Shown one piece after another: positions 12,801 through 25,286 of a stretch of 64,000 nucleotides of DNA (its first letter is position 1; every line of letters starts with the position of its first letter). The notes beneath the pieces were generated by a model that saw nothing but the letters and a program-made list of their open reading frames with translations, was not told where the DNA came from and ran no database searches. The stretch is from Ailurus styani (taxonomy: Eukaryota; Chordata; Mammalia; Carnivora; Ailuridae). The stretch spans positions 2,705,832-2,769,831 of the forward strand of contig LNAC01000162.1 in the NCBI GenBank assembly GCA_002007465.1, given 5' to 3'. Position numbers and translations under genes: made by a program.

Positions 12801-13060
12801 TCCAAGTCAGAGACCCTCCCAGTTGTGCAGCACTGGGGAGGGCAGTGAAGCAAGGGTGAATAAAAATGCCATGAAATTTCCTACCATTTTGAATATGACT
12901 TTTTCTTGTTTAGCCATTTGCTTAGTTGCTGCAGTTCTTTTGTTTTATTTTGCTTTGTTTTACTACTTTCTAGAGCTCCTGTAGCTATTTTAGTCCATGT
13001 GTATTTGTTTATTTGATGTTTATGTTTGGAAATAAGAGCCTGGAGCTTACTGTCAACTTA
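9840..13060 (-). mobile_element. Old L1, antisense: ORF2 5' part through ORF1 and 5' region
   Basis: Continuous antisense L1 text. About 10030-10560 is antisense of the ORF2 endonuclease region. About 11180-12000 is antisense of ORF1 and its upstream part (CTTAAATTCTTCGTTTTTGA, CAATGTGTCTCAGCTTGGGT, AAATTTGGGAAGTTTTCAAC). 12210-13000 appears to be the 5' end region. Frames are disrupted on the coding (minus) strand; the longest piece is 170 codons at 10208-10720. A HAL1-type element (ORF1 plus endonuclease without reverse transcriptase) is a possible alternative, because no RT part is seen here. A SINE interrupts it at 11987-12194. Confidence 0.75.
11987..12194 (-). mobile_element. Can-SINE, antisense
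   Basis: Young-looking antisense SINE inserted in the old L1. Perfect 15-bp duplication TAAAACAGTTGTTTT at 11972-11986 and 12195-12209. Confidence 0.96.
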
Positions 13061-13800
13061 GTTTCTTAAATTTAACCTAAGACACTATGGAAAGAACAGT
13101 GATTTCTCATCTTCGCTGGTTACTATATGCCAGATTCTCTAGTTATGTGTTCTCCTCAGGGCAAACAGTACTTTACTAGAACAAAACAATCTCTCAATAT
13201 ATTACTTTGCATGGGGGAGTTCAGGTTGCCAGCATTTTTTTTTTCTAATGAAAAATACTCAACAGGAGTGCTAAGGTAGTGTGATTTCTATGTATATATG
13301 ACTTTAATCTCTTGTTACTTGGAAATAAGTGCTCTTTCACAAGCAGAGTGCTCAGTGCTGTCTGTTTAGGAATGAAATAACATTTGTCTTTACTCATGTG
13401 GAGATGCTTGATAACTCACTTACATCTATCACATTCTCCACAGTCATGAAGCTTTAACACAATAGATTAATCTACCTTAGGTTTCTTTTGAACTTCCTCT
13501 CTGATTGCTTCTAGTGGTAGATTAAGAAGAGGTTAATAATAGCATTAACTCACAACATAAAATAAGTCATGTTTAGATCATTATTCCGTGTAGCATATTT
13601 GAAAATATCTCCTATTTTTAAAGATAAATTAAGCAGCATACTAGTATAAGCCTCAGGCTATCACATATCTTTGTTACCATGGTTACAGTTTTCACTAGTG
13701 TATAGCAGATGTTTCTCAGCAGCAAGAACTATACATAAAACTTTGTAATTCATATATAAACACACACACACACACACATACACACACACACACACGAATG
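13061..13800. other. Unrecognised sequence with a (CA)n microsatellite
   Basis: No gene seen. A (CA)n array lies at about 13760-13795 with one TA interruption; it gives the Val/Cys-rich minus-strand short frame. Confidence 0.55.
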
Positions 13801-13802
13801 TA

Positions 13803-14040
13803 TGACAAGGCTGCATAGTATAGTGGTTAAAATTATGGATTCCAGCACTCGTCTTCCTGAGTTTAAATCCTAGATCTACCATTTGCTCCATCTGCAACCA
13901 TGGGCACAGTACTTAACCTTGTCTGTAACTCATTTCTCTCAGGAAACTAGTATGCAGCAACAATTTGTTATTAGAATTAAATTACTTTGTACCTACAAAA
14001 TGCATAAACTATTTCCTGTTATATAATGTAGCTTCAATAA
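13803..14040 (+). mobile_element. MIR SINE, sense
   Basis: GCATAGTATAGTGGTTAAAA, then GGATTCCAGCACTC, GAGTTTAAATCCTAGATCTA and GGGCACAGTACTTAACCTT follow the order of a MIR: tRNA-related head and core. It is an ancient mammal-wide SINE, diverged, with an approximate 3' end. Confidence 0.8.
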
Positions 14041-14700
14041 ATGAATTTCTCAAAGTTAAATGAAATGCCCAAGTTTAATTTCACTTATGTATAAGGCATA
14101 CCAGGTCTTTCTTTAATGTAATTTCACCTTCCATTTTTTCTCCATGAATTTCATTTTTAACACATGATTATGTACAAATACCTGTATATCACTAGTAAAA
14201 ATAGTGCTCATTAAAATGCTGGCTTTAGCTACTGTAAGAAACCACTTTACATTTTATATGCTATGTAAACAGAATGACTGTAACGATGATGGCTATAAGA
14301 ATGATACTCAACAATTTTAAGAGTGAAATTGGTAATGTTATTAATTGTGCCATGGTAAAAAGCATATACTAGAACTTTTTCAAGAAATCTAAGAAATAAA
14401 TGTAAGATTTAAGGGTCTAAAAAACTCTAGGGGCCATGGTGAAACCACCATGACATAAATTAAATTATCAGAAAGAACGTGACTAAATACAGGTAAAATG
14501 AATACTGCCAAAACGGAAATTATGTCACAATTTAGCTCCAGTCCTAATTTAAAAAACTGGTTAGCCTTCTTGCATCTGCATAGGAAAAATGAATAAACTC
14601 TTACTGAAGGTAAAATTACCTGATGCTTATATACCTAAAATAACAGTTAATAAAGGCAAGCATGGAATATGAAATAATGCTTGATTAATTTTAAAAAGGC
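14041..14700. other. No recognised feature
   Basis: A+T-rich sequence without a gene or repeat I can identify. Confidence 0.45.
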
Positions 14701-14947
14701 AAAGAGGAATAAATCAATATAAGTAGAACTAGTTCAAAAAATTAAAAAAAATAAGCTGAAATATATCGGTAATAATATTAACTATATAAAAACTAAAGAT
14801 ACAATCACAAAAACAAAGATTATCAGAGTACATTTAAATTTTAAGATATACTATTTATAAGAGACATATCTTCAAATAAGGCTTTGTAATTATGAATAAA
14901 ATGATGCAAAAATGTATCATACAAACTACCAAAAGAGAGAAAGAAAA

Positions 14948-15136
14948 GGGACCCCCTGGGTGGCTCAGTCAGTTAAGTGTCTGCTTTCAACTCAGGTCAT
15001 GATTCCAAGGTCCTGGGACAGAGTTCTGCATTGGGCTCCTTGCTCAGGGGAGCCTGCTTCTCCCTCTGCCTGCTGCTCTCCCTGCTTGTGCTCTCTCTCT
15101 CTCTCTCTCTCTTTGATGAATAAATAAAATTGTAAA
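14948..15136 (+). mobile_element. Can-SINE, sense, older subtype
   Basis: Head CCCCCTGGGTGGCTCAGTCA and CT-rich end GCTTGTGCTCTCTC, followed by ATGAATAAATAAAATTG. It differs from the young subtype that has CTACTTGTAATCTC. The tail has expanded into a GA/GGAA microsatellite. Confidence 0.92.
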
Positions 15137-15235
15137 AGAAAAAGAAAGGAAGAGAGAGAAAGAGAGAAAGAAAGGAAGGAAGGAAGGAAGGAAGGAAGGA
15201 AGGAAGGAAGGAAGGAAGGGAAAGAGAGAGAAAAA
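15137..15235 (+). repeat. SINE-tail-derived (GGAA)n microsatellite
   Basis: AAAG and GAGA units followed by about twelve GGAA units (about 15172-15218) directly continue the A tail of the preceding SINE. This explains the Ser/Phe/Pro-repeat frame on the minus strand. Confidence 0.95.
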
Positions 15236-15924
15236 AAACATAGCTGAAATCATACTCAATGAAAGACTAGAAAGAAGCATTTTCTCCAGGATCAGGAATA
15301 AGATAAAGATACCCACTATTGCCACTTTTATTCAACATAGTACTGGAAAGCCTAGCCAGAGCAATTAGTCAAGAAAAAGAAATAAGATGTATTCAATTGG
15401 AAAGGAAGCAGTAAATTTTTTTCTGTGCACAGACAGCATGATTTTCTATGTAGAAAACACTAAAGATCACACACAGAACAAATAAACAAATTCAAAACAG
15501 TTACAGGATACAAAATCAACATACAAAAATCACTTGCATTTCTATACACTAACAATAAACAATCAGAAAAGAAAGTTAAGAAAACAACCCCATTTATAAT
15601 AGCATTGAAAAACCAAAATATTTAGGGATTAAGTTAACCAAGGAGACAAGAGTTGTACACTGAAAGCTACAAATTATTTCTGAAAGAAATTAAAGAAAAC
15701 ACAAATAAATGGAATAATATCCCATGTTCATGGAAAAATTTAACACTGTTAAAATCTCAATACTCCCCAAAGTGATCTTTAAATCATTATAGATTTAATG
15801 TAATTCCTTTAAAAATCCCAAACATTTTTTTTCAGAAATAGAAAATTCCATCCAAAAATTCATATGGAATCTCAATGACCCCACACTGCCAAAACAATCT
15901 TTTTTTTTAATACTTGAGATAACA

Positions 15925-16129
15925 GCCTCTCTTTTTTTTTTTAATTTTTATTTATTTATTTATTTGAGAGAGAGAGTGAATGAGAGACAGCATGAGAGGG
16001 GAGAGGATCACAAGGAGAAGTAGCCTCCCCGCTGAGCTGGGAGCCCAATGTGGGACTCAATACCAGGATTCCAGGATCATGACCTGAGCTGAAGGCAGTC
16101 ACTTCACCAACTGAGCCACAGAGGTACCC
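15925..16129 (-). mobile_element. Can-SINE, antisense, older copy
   Basis: Antisense SINE inside the sense L1 fragment: T-rich tail, GAGAGAGAGTGAATGAGAG block and CTGAGCCACAGAGGTACCC at its head end. The L1 reading resumes at about 16131. Confidence 0.88.
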
Positions 16130-16235
16130 TAAACAACCTTGAAAAAGAAAAAGTTAGAGTTTTCAGACTTCCAGATTCCAGAAATTATTATAAAACTATA
16201 CTAATCAAAGATGTTAACTCAAATCAGTGTAGCTT

Positions 16236-16508
16236 TAATGTCAGCAAATAGATATTTGTAGAACCTTACTCTTTTATTAGTATGTTTCCCAAATATCTAT
16301 TGACATATTTGCTGTTTACCAAATGGCTTTAGGTTGTGTTCTTTTTCATTTCTTTTGACCAGTGTTTGTCTTTTCCCCTTATTCCCCTTCTAGCAACTGT
16401 TCATAGGTATGTCTGATCCTAATTTGTGGTTTGCAATACTTTATTTTTAAGTTTGAAAAGAACAGAACAAAGATTATTAGAAGCCTATACAAAAAGTATC
16501 CAGACACT
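16236..16508. other. No recognised feature
   Basis: Short A+T-rich stretch with no feature that I can support. Confidence 0.4.
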
Positions 16509-16517
16509 GAGAGACAG

Positions 16518-16518
<1 letters not shown>

Positions 16519-16551
<33 letters not shown>

Positions 16552-16745
16552 GAGAGAGAGGGTGAACATCGGGGAAGGTGGCAGAGGAAAGGGAGAGAAT
16601 CTTAAGATCTTAAGCAGGCTCCATGCCCAGCCCAACATGGGCTCCATCTCACAACACTGAGATCATGAATGACCCTGAGATCATAACCTGAGCCAAAATC
16701 AAGAGTCGAGGTTTAAACCAACTGAGCCACCCAGGTGCTGCCAGG
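16519..16745 (-). mobile_element. Can-SINE, antisense, with long poly-T
   Basis: Poly-T of about 29 bases, then antisense SINE with a small internal duplication (GAGATCATGA and CCTGAGATCATAACC), ending in GAGCCACCCAGGTGC. Duplication GAGAGACAGT at 16509-16518 and 16746-16755. Confidence 0.92.
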
Positions 16746-16755
16746 GAGAGACAGT

Positions 16756-17579
16756 TTTAAGAACTTTCTCCTAATTCACTGTTTGATGGCTGAGTTCTGG
16801 ATACATAAGTCGTTACTTAGATGCTTAAAATGTGTCATATCTTATATTTCTTACCTTAAATACCAATGATCTATTTTATGCTGAACATTATTATTTAATA
16901 GTATCTTACTCTCTTTTAAAAATTTAAATCCCTTATAGCTACCAAGGAAAAAAAGAAAAGCATTAGTTAGAAATACACAACTTTCTTATCATTATATTAT
17001 CATTATGAATGATAAAAAAGCATACACTATGAGTCATGATAACCTGACAATCATCCTCCCCCCCCAAAATTCTTAGAGGTCTAAGATGGCAAATACTTAT
17101 TCCTGGTTCATACTACATGTAAAATTCAAGGGATTCTATCTAATATATTAACAACTCATAGGTCCAAGCTGATATAGGCATCATTTCAACATGTACTTCT
17201 ACACACGAAAAAAGAAAAAAAAGGGGGATGGTTGTATAAAATCTGGTTCTCAAATATTTCACGTTTCATTTTCCAGAACAAGGCAAGCTTAAATTGAAAG
17301 TGGCCAAGATTAATTTCAAAGGAGGGGGGAAAGTACAATCAATCCCCTACAAGTATACAGGAAAGAACCGGAATATTTGGGGAAAACCCTATTGATCACT
17401 ACATATAGTATTAATAAATCTCTGGAAAACAATATCTTACTGGGGTCCATAAAACTCTCAGAAACCTAATAAATTGCAGGTGTATATGAAGTCTGTGAAA
17501 ATTTTTGAAAAATGAGATATAAATGGGCTATATTCAGTACCTTTGTCAGATCATCAAGAATTTATGGAATTCTTTCATT
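16756..17579. other. No recognised feature
   Basis: A+T-rich, no identifiable gene or repeat. A short C run lies at 17060-17066. Confidence 0.45.
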
Positions 17580-17591
17580 AGAAAAGCATGA

Positions 17592-17804
17592 GGGGCACCT
17601 GGGTGGCTCAGTGGGTTAAAGCCGCTGCCTTCGGCTCAGGTCATGATCCCAGGGTCCTGGGATGGAGGCCCACATCGGGCTCTCTGCTCAGCAGGGAGCC
17701 TGCTTCCTCCTCTCTCCTCTCTCTCTGCCTGCCTCTCTGCCTACTTGTAATCTCTCTCTCTGTGTCAAATGAATAAATAAAATCTTTAAAAAAAAAAAAG
17801 AAAA
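17592..17804 (+). mobile_element. Can-SINE, sense, young subtype
   Basis: Near-consensus sense SINE with CTACTTGTAATCTCTCTC and an A/AG tail. Duplication AGAAAAGCATGA at 17580-17591 and 17805-17816. Confidence 0.96.
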
Positions 17805-17816
17805 AGAAAAGCATGA

Positions 17817-20227
17817 AGAAATTATAATATGTATCAGGACAATAACGAAATATTTCCAAACAGGTAAAGTACTAAAAATGCTACATAGCACTTTACTCAT
17901 ATAATGTGACTATATTTGTATACTAGAATATTTTAGTAAAGACCATATTTCTTGTCCTTAAATCTCTGTGTAATGTGATAAATAGTATTATTTCTTAGGA
18001 TCTCAGTTGTTCCATTTCATCATTGCAGAAGCAAAATCAGGACATATGCTGATTAAGGGCATTGCTTTAAATTCACTGGAACAAATACCACCTTGTAACA
18101 TTAATTTTAGAATCCTTCCCTTTTCCCATTTAGAATATTTACTTCCAGGTTAAATGATGAATCTGTGATCTTGGAAGAAGCCAAGGTAGATAAAGAGTTA
18201 TATTCTGTACTAAATTGAAAACTTTCACTCCCTATTTTCAGACTTTTGAAGTAGAGGGCAAATTCATATTGCTTTTTGTGCTGACATATCTCCTGAAGAA
18301 ATGATCCACTTTTGCCATCAAAATGGAGTAGATGAATCTGACTCATTAAAAAATGTTATGAAAGAGGTTGTGATGATGTAGATTAATTTCCTACCATTCA
18401 GTGCTTTAGAAATTTTAAAACATTTATTATTGCCATGTTTATGTGCTCCCAGTTCAGTAAAATGACAGCAACATTTTATCTCAAGCAGTTAGAGAAGAAT
18501 GCATTTTAAAAATACATTTATTGAGCATTTTACTGAAAATACAGGGTTGTAATAATACATATAACAGCATTATCATAAATAGTAGCTATAATAAACAACA
18601 GTTAAAAAGATTTTATGGGAAATAATAGCAAAAAAATAGCTTTCTCTCCTAGTCTAGGATACATACTTTAAAACTGTTAGAGAGTTCTTCTTCTTCTATA
18701 GTTAATGGAATGTTTGTATTTAACTAACAGCAAAAAAAGTTGATAAAAAATGATTTTTGTGGGTCAGATGTTCATATATTTTTTGCTAGCTTAATTTCAT
18801 AAGTGGGGCCAACATAAAATCAAAGTGAAATAAAGAACCGAAGACATTACCTAGAGTAAAACAACCCTATTTTTATTTTTGTTTTAACTTAATTGCACAG
18901 ATTGTGTACTGAAGTATTCAAGCTTTAAAAAAAAAAATCTAGATAATTAGGTGAATTTGTCTTTTCTCATTTTGTTAGTGAGAATGAGTAACATTTGGTT
19001 ACACTAACAACACCATGGGATTAAACTTGAATTTTCAACCTGAAAAGTACTATGAAACATAAAGTTATCTTTTTTAAGAACAAAAAATTTAGAATTCTTT
19101 TAATTAAATGATTCTTAGATAAAAGGGATTGAGTAAATATCTTATGTTAGCAAATGCAAGTATAGAGTTCACAGTCTTTATAAAGAAATCTTCACAATCT
19201 TTTTTTAAAATAGGCAAGAGATTTTATAGGCTAGAGATATTAACCTCACTCATCGTAAAGGGCAATCAGACAAGCCACAAGGTTTCAGACTGGCAAAGAG
19301 GACACATACTTTACAGCTCCCGTGAGATTTACAGCACATAAAATAGACTTTTATGACCCTGCATGAGACTGTGCTTCAGTGCTGGACATACCCGTTTTTT
19401 ATGGTCATTAAAAGTTATTGAGTTAACTGCTCATTATACAGTTTAATCTGCACTCTTACTTTTGCCCTGCTTTTAAGAAAACTGAAGTAGTTAAGTTAAA
19501 ATAAGAGTTCTTCCAAAACTTTGAAAATGTATAAAATTTGACTTCAAGTATAAATATGTTTGAGATCCAGAAAGGTTTTGTTGACTTGATTAAGCCATTT
19601 TTCATTTACATACATTGCAAATACCCAATCCATAGCTGGCATGCACAGTCTTTTTTAATGCTGTCTTTGGAGAAGTTTCTCATTAAAACACATTTCAATA
19701 CATTAATTCCTTTCCTTTACAGATATCCTTTTAAACAAAACTTCCTACATCACAATTTAGGAACACATTCTCTTAGCATTTTCTAGAACCATGAGAGTTT
19801 TATTTTTCTTTTATATCAATAATCCACTTGTAATGGACTTTTTGTATAGGATTATGTGGGGGGTGGGATGGATCAAACTACATTGGGGTTATTAAGGTAA
19901 TTAAACAAGAAGGCCATTAGATTAGGGTGGCTCTAATGCCTTGGCAGCCTACATAAGCAAACCAAAACCTAAGCAAAAATCAATGCATTCAAAATCTGAG
20001 AAAATGAAACTTAAAAACAAGAAATCACAACAACCAAATAGGCTTTCCCAAATAAGGCAACCACTTAAGCTATAGCCAGTTAAATAATCTCCTTGCTTAG
20101 CTTACAGTACTCTTTATAAAAACCTCTGCCTTAGCTCCTGTTGGGGAATGCTTCTAACCATTTTTGTTTGGTGCTGCATGGTTTGATTGAATGTATGAAC
20201 AAATGAAATCTTGAAAATTTTAATGTG
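17817..20227. other. 2.4 kb without recognised features
   Basis: A+T-rich sequence with no transposon that I can name and no convincing coding exon. The 79-codon minus frame at 18107-18346 and the 82-codon plus frame at 19538-19786 show no known domain, no splice context and no codon bias I can judge as coding. This is one of the longest repeat-poor stretches of the window. Confidence 0.5.
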
Positions 20228-20243
20228 TCTCGTTAATACTTTA

Positions 20244-20439
20244 TTTTTTTAAAAAAGATTTTATTTGTTTATTTGACAGAGGGAGAGATCACAAGTAGGG
20301 AGAGAGGCAGGCAGAGAGAGAGGGGGAATTAGGCTCCCTGCTGAGCAGAGAGCCCGATGGGGGACTCCATACCAGGACCCTGAGATCATGACCTGAGCCG
20401 AAGGCAGAGGCTTAACCCACTGAGCCACCCAGGCGCCCC
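20244..20439 (-). mobile_element. Can-SINE, antisense
   Basis: Duplication TCTCGTTAATACTTTA at 20228-20243 and TCTCGTTTATACTTTA at 20440-20455, one mismatch. Standard antisense SINE body. Confidence 0.95.
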
Positions 20440-20782
20440 TCTCGTTTATACTTTAACAAGATAAATTCATCTTAGGATTCTACTGTTGAATAAACATACA
20501 AGGAATAAACACACTAACATTAAATTAAAGCATACCTTGATAAAAGTAGCTAAATAATGAGATTATCTCTGTATGTGAGAGATGCAGAAAGTTTAACACA
20601 TATATAGAATATATATAATTAACTAGTTATAAAAAAATTGAAATTTACACAATATACTTTTCAAAAAGCCTATATAAAAGGTAACCAATTAAGAAAAACT
20701 GACATCCCAAATGATTAATATAAAAGTTTGATGTTTAAAATCAGGAAGCCCCTCATAACTTCTTTTAGAAATTGATTCTGTG

Positions 20783-21026
20783 GGGCGCCTGGGTGGCTCA
20801 GTGGGTTAATGCCTCTGCTTTCGGCTCAGGTCATGATCCCAGGGTCCTGGGATCGAGGCCCACATCGGGCTCTCTGCCCTGCGGGGAGCCTGCTTCCTCC
20901 TCTCTCCTCTCTCCCTGCCTGCCTCTCTGCCTACTTGTAATCTCTCTCCCTCTGTGAAATAAATAAAAATAAAATCTTTAAAAAAAAAAAAAAAGAATGT
21001 TTAGCCCTTCTCTTAAAAAAAAAAAA
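20783..21026 (+). mobile_element. Can-SINE, sense, with 20-nt 3' transduction
   Basis: SINE body from 20783 to an A tail ending at 20994. Then comes 20 nt of non-SINE sequence (20995-21014, GAATGTTTAGCCCTTCTCTT) and a second A tail (21015-21027). The perfect 16-bp duplication AGAAATTGATTCTGTG at 20767-20782 and 21027-21042 brackets the whole unit. The 20 nt therefore came in with the SINE as read-through from its source locus. Confidence 0.93.
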
Positions 21027-21042
21027 AGAAATTGATTCTGTG

Positions 21043-21767
21043 AAATGGAGAGGGCATACTTGAATTCCAACTATCATGATTTGTTTTACATGCCACATTT
21101 CTTTACCTAAACTTCCTGGGATTATCCAAAATATCCAACTGGATTTTGATAATTCTTCTGTATAACACACACCTCAATTTGCTTAGGGTTTTTCAATGAT
21201 GCCTTCAAACTCTTTTCTCCTCCACTTTCATGGAAATATTTGTTCTTTGTTCTTGTCACTTCTGGATTAGCTATATTCAGTTCTTCTTTAAGGATTTATT
21301 CAATTAATATCCACCTGGTCAGTTACTTTATTTACTAAAAGACTCTATCTAAATTAAGCCTTTTTGTCAAGGTACATTTGCATCAGGAGAATATAACGAC
21401 AGTCTTGCTTCTTCCTTCCAACATGTGTGTATGTATGTGTGTATTTATCTACCTATCTACCTATCATCTACCCATCCTCCTTATTACATTGTACATAAGT
21501 GACTTGGACTCCAAATACAATATCAAGTAATGATAAGGGCATCATTTTCTAAAACCAATCTCAGGCAAAAGATTTAAATATTAAAAAAAATAAGTATAAC
21601 TTTTTTTGTAGAACTTTGCAGGTGCTATTTATTGAATAACAAAGTATTCCTTTATTTCTGGTTAGTACTTTCTATGATAAATAGGTATGGATCATTTGAA
21701 ATTTATTTTTCTCAGTTTATTGAGAATATAATTTTTTCTTCTTTTTTAAAAATATGGTAACAATGGT
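21043..21767. other. Unrecognised sequence with a short simple repeat
   Basis: No gene seen. An imperfect TGTA/TCTACCTA tetranucleotide repeat lies at about 21424-21473. Confidence 0.5.
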
Positions 21768-21782
21768 TTAATTTCCAATGTT

Positions 21783-22005
21783 TTTTTTATTTTTATTTTT
21801 TATTTTTTTTTAAAGATTTTATTTATTTATTTGACAGAGAGAGAGAGATTACAAGTAGGCAGAGAGGCAGGCAGAGAAACAGAGAGAGGAGGAAGCAGGC
21901 TCCCTGCTGAGCAGAGAGCCTGATGCGGGCCTCGATCCCAGGATGCTGAGATCATGACCTGAGCCGAAAGCAGAGGCTTTAACCCACTGAGCCACCCAGG
22001 CACCC
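21783..22005 (-). mobile_element. Can-SINE, antisense
   Basis: Antisense SINE with T-rich tail and intact head. Duplication TTAATTTCCAATGTT at 21768-21782 and TTAATTTAAAATGTT at 22006-22020 (two mismatches). Confidence 0.93.
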
Positions 22006-22020
22006 TTAATTTAAAATGTT

Positions 22021-23160
22021 AAACCAATTCTAAAATCCTAGCTTAAACATATTTGGTTGTGATTTTTAACTTTTTCATATACTGTCAGATCTGCGATTTT
22101 TATTCTTTGTGTTCCTAAGAGAGGTCTAGTTGTAATTTTTGTTTCTTGGTAGTATCCTACTCTGGTTTTGTTGTTAAGAAAGAATAATCCAATAAAAACA
22201 AGGTTGGAATTATCTCCTATTTTCCTGATTTTCTAATAATTTTATTTAAATGGCTTTAATTCTTTAACTAATTGGAAGATGTTGCTGGTAGAGCACACTG
22301 GGCCTAGAAATTTCTTTTTGGGAATATTTTAAAATATGGATTAAATTTCTTTTATAGGTACAGGACTGATAAAATATACAATTGTATTTGGGTCAGTTTT
22401 GTAAATTATGTTTCCTAGGAATCTGCCTATATCTTCCAAAATAAATTGGCATAAAATTGTTCAATATTGAGGAGTCTGGCTTCTGGTTAAAAAATTAGGT
22501 GTGATTTTTTCACGCCTGAAAATAAACTATCACAAAGGCTTTACCTGACAGGTCTCATAGGGGAAAGCTGGCCTTCTCACACCAGACCTGGAGCAAAACT
22601 AATGACTGCAGTCTCTGAAGAGAGTCACACTCAAGATCTCAGCCCCCAAGATGGTCATGCTCTTTCACATATTTACATTGCTAGCCCCAACACCTTCATT
22701 CCTTTATCTGAGCCCTCAGGCAGAAGTCATTTTCAGGTGCCTGTGTAGAGCTCTCCTTAAGGGGAAGAACAGGAAAAACCTGAAGCCATTCTTACCCACT
22801 TGGACTTAGTATACCCTATATTTTTTACTCTTAGCCTTCTTCCTTCTCTCTGTTCCCCCTCTGTGTGACCCCATATCAAGGTCCAGAAAACTGCTGGAGT
22901 ATTGTATTTGCAGCTTCTTCAACAGTGACATGGCCTTCAGTTCCACCTGAACCTCAAGCATGTGCTTCCATAGAACACAATGGACAGAAGTCATTGCTTT
23001 CTTAGGTTTGGACTGTTGCTTATACCATCGCAGTAATGATGAAAGGTTTAACTCTTTCATTTTTTTTCTCTCAGCAAATTTCTTGTTTTTCAGCAGTTTA
23101 TTTAAGCTTTGAAGAGTTTATCTTTTGAGATTAGAAAGTGTCTTTTGTTTTACTACATTT
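22021..23160. other. No recognised feature; less A+T-rich after 22500
   Basis: 22500-23080 is less A+T-rich than its surroundings and holds an 84-codon minus-strand frame (22806-23060) with no domain that I recognise. A decayed LTR or a fragment of an old pseudogene is possible. I cannot support either. Confidence 0.4.
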
Positions 23161-24179
23161 TTTGTTTTTATTTTTTATTTTTCATTTATTGTAATATATC
23201 TGACATATAACACATGTAAATTTAATGTGTAGAACATGGTAACTTGATACATTTATATATTATAGATTGCTACTCCTCTATCAAATCACATAATAATCAT
23301 TTCTGTGGCTAGAAAATTAAGAGCTAGTCTCTCAGCAAGTCTGAGAGTATCATTATCTATATTCACTATACTGTGCATTCTATCTATATTTTCATTATAC
23401 AATATAGTGTTATCAGCTAGAGTCCTAGAGTCACCATATTATACCTTAGATCCTCAGACCTTATTCACCTATAACTACAAATTTGTACCACTTACCAACC
23501 TGTCCCTATTTCTCCCACCCCCTTACCCCTGGTGACCTACCTTTCTACTCTCTTTATCTATGAGCTTGACTTTTTTTTTTTTAACAGGTTCCACATATAA
23601 CTGATATCATGTGGTACTTGCCTTATTTCATTTAGCATAATGTCCTCTAGGCTCATCTATGCTGTAGCAAATGGCAGGATTTTCTTTGTTCTTAAGATTG
23701 AATAATATTCCATAGTATGTATATACTAATCCATCACACATTCAGGGATGGATACAGACTATTTCTGTATCTTGGCTTTTGTGAGTAATGTTACTTTAAA
23801 CATGGGAGTACAGATACTTCTTTCATGTAAATATTTTGTTTGCTTTGGGTATATATCCAGAAGTGGATTGCTGGATCATATGGTTCTATTTTTAATTTTT
23901 TCAGGAAACTCCATACTGTTTTGCACAGTGACTATACCAGTTTACTTTCCCACCAACAGCGTACAAGTATACCCTTTTCTCTACATCTTCACCAACATTT
24001 GTTATCTCTTGTCTTTTGATAGCAGTCCTAAAAGATATGAGGTCATATCTCATCGTGGTTTTGATTCTCATTTCCTTGACAACTAGTGACACTGAGCAGC
24101 AACTCTTCATACATCTACTGACAATTTGCATGTTTCTTTGGGGGAAAAAAAGCCTGTTCAGTTCCTCTACCCGTATTTT

Positions 24180-24396
24180 TTTTTTAGATTTATTTATTTA
24201 TTTATTTGACACAGAGAGAGAGAGAGAGAGAGCAAGAGAGAGAGCACAAGCAGGGGGAGTGGCAGGCTGAGAAAGAGAGAGAGAAGCAGGCTCCCAGTTG
24301 AGCAAGGAGCCCAACAAGGCGCTTGATCCCAGGACCCTGGGATCATGACCTGAGTGGAAGGCACACACTTAACCAACTGAGCCACCCAGGTATCCC
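24180..24396 (-). mobile_element. Can-SINE, antisense, older subtype
   Basis: GA-repeat-rich antisense SINE inside the old L1. Diverged duplication TCCTCTACCCGTATTTT at 24163-24179 and TCCTCTGCCTATATTTT at 24397-24413. Confidence 0.92.
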
Positions 24397-25286
24397 TCCT
24401 CTGCCTATATTTTAAATGATTTTTTTGCTTGTATTTTGCTCTTCAATTGTATCAGTTTTTCTGTAAATTGTGGATATTAACCCCTTATTCAATATGTGGT
24501 TTGCAAATATTTTTTTCCCATTCTATAGGTTGCCTTTTCATTTTGCTCACAGTTACTTTTGCTGTACCTTTTAGTTTGTTGTAGAACCTATGTTTGTTTC
24601 TGCTTTTGTTTCCTTGCCTTTGGTGTCAAATCGAAAAAAATCACTGCCAAATCATTCTCAATGGAGAAAAACTGAGAGCTTTTCCCCTAAAGTCAGGAAC
24701 ACGGCAGGGCTGTCCACTATCACCACTGCTATTCAACATAGTACTAGAAGTCCTAGCCTCAGCAATCAGACAACAAAAAGAAATAAAAGGCATCCAAATT
24801 TGCAAGGAAGAAGTCAAACTCTCACTCTTTGCAGATGATATGATACTTTATGTGGAAAACCCAAAGGACTCCACTCCAAAACTGCTAGCACTCATACAGG
24901 AATTCAGTCAAGTGTCAGGATATAAAATCAATGCACAGAAATCAGTTGCATTTCTATATACCAACAACAAAACAGAAGAAAGAGAAATTAAAGAGTCAAT
25001 CCCATTTACAATTGCACCCAAAACCATAAGATACCTAGGAATAAACCTAACCAAAGAGGCAAAGAATCTGTATTCAGAAAACTATAAAGTACTCATGAAA
25101 GAAATTGAGGAAGACACAAAGAAGTGGAAAAACATTCCATGCTCATGGATGGGTAGAATAAATATTGTGAAAATGTCTATGCTACCTAGAGCAATCTACA
25201 CATTTAATGCAATCCCCATCAAAATACCAGCAATTTATTTCAAAGAAATGGAACAAATAATCCTAAAATTTATATGGAACCAGAAA

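Larger units (their letters stand above)
14700..16235 (+). mobile_element. Old L1 ORF2 fragment, sense
   Basis: From 15238 the text is sense L1 ORF2. It includes reverse-transcriptase text (TTATTCAACATAGTACTGGA, also found at 24732) and downstream ORF2 (TTTCTATACACTAACAATAA; CATGTTCATGGAAAAATT). It is much more diverged than the young L1 at 24651 and has many stops and frameshifts. 14700-14930 looks like a weaker, more upstream ORF2 piece. Two SINEs interrupt it. Confidence 0.75.

Noticed and set aside
15044..15325. Ser/Phe/Pro-repeat frame on the minus strand
   Set aside because: Translation of the (GGAA)n tail of a SINE.
22806..23060. 84-codon minus frame in a less A+T-rich region
   Set aside because: No domain, no splice or start context and no homolog that I recognise; left as unassigned sequence.
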